From: Candidatus Kapaibacterium sp.
GTDB taxonomy: Bacteria; Bacteroidota; Ignavibacteria; Kapaibacteriales; UBA4661
Direction: 5' to 3'
Length of the DNA stretch: 64,000 nt
Assembly: GCA_025455065.1 (NCBI GenBank)
Contig: JALONG010000028.1
Location: forward strand, 22,843-86,842
Made by a program: the position numbers and the translations under genes. Every line of letters begins with the position of its first letter. Within the stretch, counting starts at the first letter, position 1. Shown here one piece after another: positions 58,777 through 64,000 of this stretch. Under the pieces are notes generated by a model, which saw only the letters and a program-made list of their open reading frames with translations, did no database searches and was not told the origin of the DNA.

Positions 58777-59858
58777 CAGGGTATCACTACGCGCCGCGTC
58801 TCCGCAAGCCCAATAAACAAACCGATTCCAGCCCCTTTCACGTTCCACAGCACATTTTCCCCGTTTGTCCCACCAAAAAGATTCGATGCCTGCTGACCGC
58901 GTGAGCGCGTTTGCGAATAGGTGTAATACGCTTTGTCAAATGCCACAACCGACACAATCGTCCGCACAGGCATCCGCCGCGCGAAGGCTTGCGTTTGCAG
59001 GGGAAGCAGCCCCGTAACAAGACTTGATGACGCATTAGAAGCCGTCGTGCTAAAGACAAGCCCACCGTCGAAGGTTTCAGTGAGGATGCGCCCTTGCGTG
59101 TCGGTCAAATACACACCTGCACGGTACGCGGTCTCCGCACGAGGCAAAATGCTCACTTCCGCGCCCAAAAGCGTGTCGCGGCGCGTTGTGGTCACGGGTT
59201 GTGTTCCGGGAATGTAGGTGGCGGATGTTAAACTCAGAATCTCGCGGCGTAGTGTCTGTACCGTCTGCACGTCGGGTGCTGCGGGAACACTTGTTTCAGC
59301 GCTTGCTGTCTTGCCTTTCCATTGCACGGTGAGCGAATATGTGCTGCCGGATTCGGCAATAATCGGCGCACCGTTATTCAGCGCATGATAGAGCGAAGCA
59401 TGAGGATTGGTGCGGTTTGGCTGCACGGTGAGCGGAAAAGAACGCCCGTTTACCGTCAGCGTTCCCTGTGCGTCCCAGACCGCAACGGCGCTGTCGCTGA
59501 GATTGTCCAAGGCGTTCAACGATTTTGTAATGGCAATATCCCGCACAGGCTCACCGGAGCACACCACGCCTCGAATGACGAGCGTTTCTTGAAACGACAC
59601 ATCAAGCGGTTCGGTGAGTGTGGTAATGCAGGAAGTGAGGAATGATGCGGTGAGGAGGAGGGAAAGGATTATCAGGACAATGGAGGAAAATTGAGCATTC
59701 TTAGTGGCACAGACATTTTTGTCTGTGCGGAACACCCTACAAATACCACCAAACCTCGTACAGGCAGAAATGCCTGTGCCACTGACATTTGCATTGAGGT
59801 TATTTTTTTGAGCGGTTACTATGCGCACCAGAACTTGTTTCATAACATCAAACTTCAT
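58776..59858 (-). CDS. DUF4249-type outer-membrane lipoprotein with inserted REP sequence
   Basis: 360 residues from ATG at 59858 (a GTG at 59861 is also in frame, and a second ATG lies at 59843). The lipoprotein signal IVLIILSLLLTASFLTSC appears only about 60 residues in. The body, ETLVIRGVVCSGEPVRDIAI, YSLTVQWKGKTASAETSVPA, is typical of DUF4249 proteins that partner TonB-dependent receptors. The N-terminal stretch SGTGISACTRFGGICRVFRT is encoded by an 81-bp paired REP-like element, a multiple of three, so the frame is kept. Translation may instead begin at an internal GTG at 59735. The receptor gene upstream ends 4 bp before the start. Confidence 0.85.
   Translation of the reverse strand: MKFDVMKQVLVRIVTAQKNNLNANVSGTGISACTRFGGICRVFRTDKNVCATKNAQFSSIVLIILSLLLTASFLTSCITTLTEPLDVSFQETLVIRGVVCSGEPVRDIAITKSLNALDNLSDSAVAVWDAQGTLTVNGRSFPLTVQPNRTNPHASLYHALNNGAPIIAESGSTYSLTVQWKGKTASAETSVPAAPDVQTVQTLRREILSLTSATYIPGTQPVTTTRRDTLLGAEVSILPRAETAYRAGVYLTDTQGRILTETFDGGLVFSTTASNASSSLVTGLLPLQTQAFARRMPVRTIVSVVAFDKAYYTYSQTRSRGQQASNLFGGTNGENVLWNVKGAGIGLFIGLAETRRVVIP
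59703..59783. repeat. Paired REP-like palindromes inside DUF4249-type gene
   Basis: AGTG then GCACAGACA-TTTT-TGTCTGTGC (59707-59728), spacer, then GTACAGGCA-GAAA-TGCCTGTGC (59758-59779) and CACT. It is 81 bp long, as at 55706-55786, but here lies within the reading frame upstream of the lipobox. Confidence 0.9.
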
Positions 59859-59862
59859 CACT

Positions 59863-62295
59863 TCAAAAACGGATTCTCATGCCGACCGTCGGCAGAATGG
59901 GAAAAATCGTGAGTTGCTGCACAACGGGTTTTGCCACGCCGGGCGCATTGGGAACGGTTTCGGTGGAAATTATCCACGCAAAGGGGTTCATGTTGTTGTA
60001 AACATTGTAAATGCTGATGTAGTATTCGCCCGGAAAAAAGAGAATGACCGTGCGAATGGTAGCACTGATGTCCAATTTATGAAACGGTGTCATACGAGAG
60101 CCATTGCGCTCTGCGAAGTAATACGTCGGCGAAGGCGCTTGCAAGCTCACTTGTGAGCCTTGCAAGGACGTTCCCGTGATGTCGGGGATATTCGCCTGTC
60201 CCGCAGGAAGCGTAATAGGCTGACCGCTCACAAACGTCCACGTTGCGCCAAATTCCCATTGGTCATCCAACACGTAGGAAAGCGCCAGCGCGATGTTGTG
60301 TCGGCGGTCGTAGCGCGGGGAAAATGCTCTGCCGCCGTTGAGTTCGGGAAAGGTGCGCTGCGCCCACGAAAGCGTGTATCCAAGCCATCCGGTAAGAGCG
60401 CCGCTTTTGCGTTCCAAGAGCAGTTCCACGCCGTAACCTTCGCCCACACCGCTTGTAAGCTGCTCGCTGAGACGGCTCAGATTCAGCGTATTCAGCAATG
60501 TGCCGTCGCGGTATTCGTAGAGGTTTTGCATGGTTTTGTAGTATGCTTCGGCGGAAAATTTCAGTTCGCCGTCAAAAAGTGGCATCTCTGCGCCAAGTGT
60601 GTATTGAAGCGCTCTTGCGGGAAGAATCTCGTCAGTGGCGGGAAGCCAAATGTCGCTCGGCAGCGAAATATCGTTCCGCGAAAGTAAATGCAGATACTGA
60701 TTCACCACCGAAAACGATGCTGTGAGCCGCACATCGTCCGTAAGAGCATATCCGGCAGAAAGGCGCGGTTCGATATTCCACCGCGCACCCGCTTGAAACC
60801 ACGATGCACGAAAACCCAAATTCACCAGCAACCGCTCCGTTACTTGCCATTCGTCTTGAGCGAACAGCCCCGCTTCGAGGCTGGTTAATCTCCCGTCGGT
60901 CTCACTTGTGCCGATGCCCACCGCAGCAGGTTCTATGCGTGTTCCGACGGTATTGCGAAAGGCGTGGCGGATAAGTTCAAACCCTGCTTTTAGGCTGTGG
61001 TCGGCGGTGGGAGTCCACTGCGCTTCGGCTTTTGCCGTCCAATCTTCAATTTCCGAAACGGTCGAAAACCTCAACCGTGAGCGCCCAAGCGGTGCGGTGA
61101 GCGATGTACCGTAATCGTATTTGGTGTAAATCAGCGAAAAGTTGGTGAAAAGCGACGGCGAAACAACGTGCGCCCAGCGCAAATTCCCGCTTAGATTTCC
61201 CCAGCCCAAGCCAAGATTTAAGCCGCTTGCATCGAAACCCAAGTTGTCGCGTCCGTTGTACAGGCTGAGAAAAATGCGGTCGTTGTCGGAGAGTTTGTAA
61301 CTGAGTTTTGCGTTCACGTCGTAAAAATAATAGAGCGGAAGCGGCGCATCTTGCGGAATGTTGTCGGTTAATGCTTTTTGCGCTTCCACAAGCCAATCCA
61401 AAATCATGCGCCGCCCCGACAGCATGAAGGTCGCATTGCTGCTCACAATCGGACCTTCTACGTTTGCTTCGGCGATAATCGTGCTAAAGGTGACATTGCC
61501 TTTGACGCGCTTGGCTGTGCCTTCGCGCATGGTCAGGTCAATCACGCTGGACAAACGTCCGCCGTATTCCGCAGGAAACGCGCCTTTGTAAAGACGGATG
61601 TCTTGGATAGCATCGGCATTAAAGGTGCTGAAAAAGCCCGCTAAATGCGTGGGATTGTAGATAAGCGCACCGTCTAAGAGCGTTAAATTCTGGTCAGGCG
61701 AACCGCCACGCACGTACAACCCGCTTGAAAGCTCGCTTGCCGTCTGCACTCCCGGAAGCAGTTGCAGCGCCCGAAACACGTCTTTTTGTCCGCCAAACGA
61801 GGGCAGCCGCGCAATGGTTTCGGCTTGAATATCCACACGGGAAATCGTCTGCACCGCCTCACGTAAATCACCCGTAGCTCGCACGGTTACTTGCCCCAAT
61901 TTAGTGCTTTGTCGGGAAAGCGTGATGGGCAGTGAACGGTCTTGGGGAATTTGCACACGGCGCACCAACGTTGCATAGCCGACTCCCCGCACAACAAGGA
62001 AATATGAGCCTTCGGGAACATCCGGCAAGGAGAAAAAACCGACTTTGTTTGTCCGCGCACCGCGTACAATGGCGCTTGCAGGCACGTTTCCCTGCGCTTT
62101 TGCTGCCGTGTCGCGTGTCAGAAAGACGCTTACGCCGATAACGGCTTCGTTGCTTTCGGCTTCGCGGACGGTGCCGGAAAGTGCGGATGCTGTGCCGGGA
62201 AGTGCGGAAGAGGTTTGTGCAAGGCTGTAGCACGGGAGCAGAAGAATACTGAGAATAACAGCAATAATGACGAAAACAGGGTTTGAGATTTTCAT
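59863..62295 (-). CDS. TonB-dependent receptor with carboxypeptidase-regulatory-like N-terminal domain
   Basis: 810 residues. Signal peptide (MKISNPVFVIIAVILSILLLPCYSLA), then a CarboxypepD_reg-type domain (LSGTVREAESNEAVIGVSVF, GFFSLPDVPEGSYFLVVRGV), a plug (TVRATGDLREAVQTISRVDI, ELSSGLYVRGGSPDQNLTLL, LSSVIDLTMREG) and a 22-strand-type barrel ending LTIFPILPTVGMRIRF with the terminal phenylalanine. It would import a nutrient across the outer membrane together with the DUF4249-type lipoprotein encoded just downstream. The substrate is not evident. Confidence 0.94.
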   Translation of the reverse strand: MKISNPVFVIIAVILSILLLPCYSLAQTSSALPGTASALSGTVREAESNEAVIGVSVFLTRDTAAKAQGNVPASAIVRGARTNKVGFFSLPDVPEGSYFLVVRGVGYATLVRRVQIPQDRSLPITLSRQSTKLGQVTVRATGDLREAVQTISRVDIQAETIARLPSFGGQKDVFRALQLLPGVQTASELSSGLYVRGGSPDQNLTLLDGALIYNPTHLAGFFSTFNADAIQDIRLYKGAFPAEYGGRLSSVIDLTMREGTAKRVKGNVTFSTIIAEANVEGPIVSSNATFMLSGRRMILDWLVEAQKALTDNIPQDAPLPLYYFYDVNAKLSYKLSDNDRIFLSLYNGRDNLGFDASGLNLGLGWGNLSGNLRWAHVVSPSLFTNFSLIYTKYDYGTSLTAPLGRSRLRFSTVSEIEDWTAKAEAQWTPTADHSLKAGFELIRHAFRNTVGTRIEPAAVGIGTSETDGRLTSLEAGLFAQDEWQVTERLLVNLGFRASWFQAGARWNIEPRLSAGYALTDDVRLTASFSVVNQYLHLLSRNDISLPSDIWLPATDEILPARALQYTLGAEMPLFDGELKFSAEAYYKTMQNLYEYRDGTLLNTLNLSRLSEQLTSGVGEGYGVELLLERKSGALTGWLGYTLSWAQRTFPELNGGRAFSPRYDRRHNIALALSYVLDDQWEFGATWTFVSGQPITLPAGQANIPDITGTSLQGSQVSLQAPSPTYYFAERNGSRMTPFHKLDISATIRTVILFFPGEYYISIYNVYNNMNPFAWIISTETVPNAPGVAKPVVQQLTIFPILPTVGMRIRF

Positions 62296-62317
62296 AACAA
62301 ATGAAGTAGTCTAGTGT

Positions 62318-62378
62318 GCGCGAGGCTCTCGCTTTTCGTGAAGAGCGAGACCCTCAATAAGAATTGAGAGCCTCGCGT
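62318..62378. terminator. Three-armed terminator-like element
   Basis: Arms L GCGAGGCTCTCGC (62320-62332), M GCGAGACCCTCAAT (62345-62358) and R ATTGAGAGCCTCGC (62363-62376). R can pair with L (11 perfect bases) or with M (14 bases, three mismatches), giving mutually exclusive hairpins. It lies between the secreted-protein gene (ends 62425, minus strand) and the TonB receptor start at 62295. Confidence 0.6.
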
Positions 62379-62424
62379 AGAGAGTGCATCCGAGAGAGTG
62401 CTTTGTTGCTTGGTTTGAAGGGAT

Positions 62425-63108
62425 TTAGTCCCAACCCCAATAATTGTAGCGGCTTCGCAAATACAGAAAACATCCCATGCGGACCGTTAAGCCGGGTTCA
62501 TTATTGGGAACATTGCCTCGTGCAAGAATGTTGAATGTATGATTGTACGCGGCTTGTAGGCTCAAAACGATAGGAGAATTGGGCAAAAAATACTCCGCGC
62601 CTACACCACCATTAACATTCAGAAACGCGATTCTCGTAATGCTGTCCAGTGCAATCGTTGTCGTGCCTACGCCAAGAAAGGGATAAACCTTGAGCGTTGG
62701 CGTTTCCAGAACGGCATAACCACATTGAATATCTGTTTGCAGATTTTCAAAGATGCGTGCATTGGGAAACGTATTGAGCAATTTATGTAAACTAACACCC
62801 CAGCGTAATTTGCTTGTCTGAAACAATAAATCACCCCAAGACATAGAGCTGATGCCGATACCGATAACAGGCTCATTACCGTACTTTGCTCGAAATTCTT
62901 CCGGCAGACCAACACTGCGTTGATTCAAGCCAAGTGATGACGAAATGCCGAAGTGCTGCCGCATAGCAATTCTCGTTGTGTCCGCGCTCACGCTATCGGC
63001 ACCGGGCTGAATCAGGTTTGGCTGCACCGGATTTGGCTGCGTGGCAGCAGATTGAGCAAACACGCTACTCCACGAACAAACAAGCACCAGAACAATCACA
63101 CGCATCAT
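62425..63108 (-). CDS. Secreted hypothetical protein, paralogue 2 of a tandem pair
   Basis: 227 residues from MMRVIVLVLVCSWSSVFA-QSA (signal peptide). The body contains RQHFGISSSLGLNQRSVGLP, ETPTLKVYPFLGVGTTTIAL, and AEYFLPNSPIVLSLQAAYNH, with beta-strand alternation. It is clearly homologous to the gene just upstream (63212-63892), sharing VETPTLKVYPFLG and EYFLPN(S/T)P. Probably a small outer-membrane or periplasmic beta-barrel. The stretch from 63318 to 63108, though open, would place the signal peptide inside and is unlikely. Confidence 0.78.
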   Translation of the reverse strand: MMRVIVLVLVCSWSSVFAQSAATQPNPVQPNLIQPGADSVSADTTRIAMRQHFGISSSLGLNQRSVGLPEEFRAKYGNEPVIGIGISSMSWGDLLFQTSKLRWGVSLHKLLNTFPNARIFENLQTDIQCGYAVLETPTLKVYPFLGVGTTTIALDSITRIAFLNVNGGVGAEYFLPNSPIVLSLQAAYNHTFNILARGNVPNNEPGLTVRMGCFLYLRSRYNYWGWD

Positions 63109-63211
63109 GGTTTTTTTTTCACGAAAAATGGAACAACGGTTTTTTGGATATAGACACAAAAGCGGGAGAATTTTTGCAGGGTTTTGTGAAAAATTGGTAT
63201 CAATGCCGCTA

Positions 63212-63892
63212 TTACCAGTATGTGCGCCGAGTTTGAAGCAAAACAACCACCGTCGCACGGGCAATAATGCCGGGCTGACTATTCGGAACTTCGGATGCTG
63301 CGCGGAGATTCCACGCATGGTTGTAGGAGGCTTGGAAACTGAACGCTAAAGGAGTATTGGGCAGAAAATAATCTGCACCCGCGCCGATGTTCGCACTGAG
63401 CAAAGACACCCGTGCAAGAGCATCCACCGTGATAAATGCTTGCGAGAAGCCAAGAAACGGATAAACCTTGAGCGTTGGTGTTTCCACAAGAGCATAGCCA
63501 AATTCCATGCCCATACGAATGTTTTCCAACAGTTTTGGGGAAGGATAGGCATTGAGAAATTTTTCCATGAACATTTGTGTCCGAATGTTGTTGGTGTGCA
63601 GAAGCAAATCGCCCCACCACACCGTTGATATGCCAAGGCTTAGAAGCGGCGTATTTCCTATTTGTTCGGCATACTGCGCAGGCAAACCTACAGCCCGATT
63701 ATTCATCACCGAAGAACCGGAAATGCCTATGTATTGCTTCATGAGGATTGGAGTAATTTCCTGCGAGGTAGTGCTTTGTGTGGTGCTTTGCGCTGCGGTG
63801 CTGTCATTTCTGCCAACGGCAAACAAGCCGTGAGGGCAGAATACACTGAGCATTGCAGACAAAGCGAGGCGAAGAAAAAGAGAGCGAATCAT
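63212..63892 (-). CDS. Secreted hypothetical protein, paralogue 1 of a tandem pair
   Basis: 226 residues with a signal peptide (MIRSLFLRLALSAMLSVFCPHGLFA). The body has KQYIGISGSSVMNNRAVGLP, LVETPTLKVYPFLGFSQAFI, GADYFLPNTPLAFSFQASYN and HAWNLRAASEVPNSQPG, aligned block for block with 62425-63108. No known domain is recognised. Its strand, spacing and export signal suggest co-expression with the downstream paralogue. Confidence 0.8.
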   Translation of the reverse strand: MIRSLFLRLALSAMLSVFCPHGLFAVGRNDSTAAQSTTQSTTSQEITPILMKQYIGISGSSVMNNRAVGLPAQYAEQIGNTPLLSLGISTVWWGDLLLHTNNIRTQMFMEKFLNAYPSPKLLENIRMGMEFGYALVETPTLKVYPFLGFSQAFITVDALARVSLLSANIGAGADYFLPNTPLAFSFQASYNHAWNLRAASEVPNSQPGIIARATVVVLLQTRRTYW

Positions 63893-63978
63893 TGTGCAGA
63901 TAATTTAGTACCTAACGATTTTTCTTTCTCAAACGTCATATTCCAGAATCCCAGTTTTTAAGAGACTTGCAGAGAGCT

Positions 63979-64000
63979 ATGACATCACGAGAAGGATTGT
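63979..64000 (+). CDS. Possible start of a plus-strand gene, cut by window edge
   Basis: An ATG at 63979 preceded by AGAGAG opens the frame MTSREGL up to the last base. The 85-bp region upstream, divergent from the secreted-protein gene, could hold a promoter. Only seven codons are visible, so this is a guess. Confidence 0.2.

Noticed and set aside
1-64000. tRNA or rRNA genes
   Set aside because: I saw no cloverleaf or rRNA-like segment in the intergenic gaps when reading by eye; a covariance-model search would be needed to exclude a tRNA fully.

Overview
This window looks like chromosomal DNA from a bacterium of the Bacteroidota/Chlorobiota/Ignavibacteriota-Kapabacteria (FCB) neighbourhood. 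The signs are a TonB-dependent receptor with an N-terminal carboxypeptidase-regulatory-type domain next to a DUF4249-type lipoprotein, a 'two-component regulator propeller' protein, a SufBCDS system, weak Shine-Dalgarno signals, and one promoter that fits the TTTG / TAnnTTTG pattern of that group. This placement is inferred; there is no rRNA or marker gene here to fix it.

Region 1 (1-16.2 kb, nearly all minus strand) is a long catabolic-looking gene row. Read in the direction of transcription it holds an HMG-CoA-lyase-type enzyme, a double-VOC protein, a fumarate-reductase/ketosteroid-dehydrogenase-type flavoprotein, an OFA-type MFS transporter, a nitrilase-superfamily protein, (a plus-strand VapBC-like pair), a SAM methyltransferase, a hypothetical protein, a SnoaL-like protein, a CaiB/BaiF CoA-transferase, an aconitase-family large/small subunit pair, three small proteins of cyanobacterial-type families (CcbP-, CpcT- and DUF3598-like), a second and unusual aconitase-family pair, and an HpcH/HpaI aldolase cut by the window edge. 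Junctions in this row are filled with short heptamer-based tandem repeats that even supply start and stop codons.

Region 2 (16.2-22.1 kb) is the control and transport segment: an AraC-family regulator, a SWIM-like protein without zinc ligands, an ACS-type MFS transporter and a small membrane protein. It is bracketed by two AT-rich intergenic regions sharing a ~111 bp inverted repeat. An 18-bp motif (TGTCWATTTTTTACAAGG) occurs three times: upstream of the HMG-CoA-lyase row, between the AraC gene and its divergent neighbour, and upstream of region 3. It is a candidate site for a regulator that ties both gene rows together.

Region 3 (22.1-31.4 kb, plus strand) continues the catabolic set: a hydantoinase/dihydropyrimidinase-type amidohydrolase, a secreted VOC protein, a small HapK-like protein, an SDR dehydrogenase, HyuA- and HyuB-type hydantoinase/oxoprolinase subunits and an aldehyde dehydrogenase. 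Regions 1 and 3 together look like one undescribed pathway: ring opening of a cyclic amide, imide or lactam, redox and CoA activation, dehydratase/isomerase steps, and C-C cleavage by two lyases. The substrate cannot be read from the sequence.

Region 4 (31.4-47.2 kb, minus strand) is mainly housekeeping. It has TruA, a cyanophycinase-like peptidase, HicBA, and a suf gene set in the order Rrf2-sufA-B-C-D-S in which almost every interval is filled with unrelated small genes (DUF4177 pair, DUF29 paralogue array, PD-(D/E)XK-like protein, chemoreceptor, secreted proteins). Region 5 (47.2-64 kb) holds two stand-alone cyclic-nucleotide-binding proteins, Asd, MtaB, a polytopic chemoreceptor, a propeller protein without kinase, PgsA, an acyl-CoA dehydrogenase with a visible promoter and operator, and a DUF4249/TonB receptor pair followed by two paralogous secreted proteins. 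Three copies of a REP-like palindrome (GCACAGRCA...TGYCTGTGC) are scattered through the window; two alter the ends of protein-coding genes.
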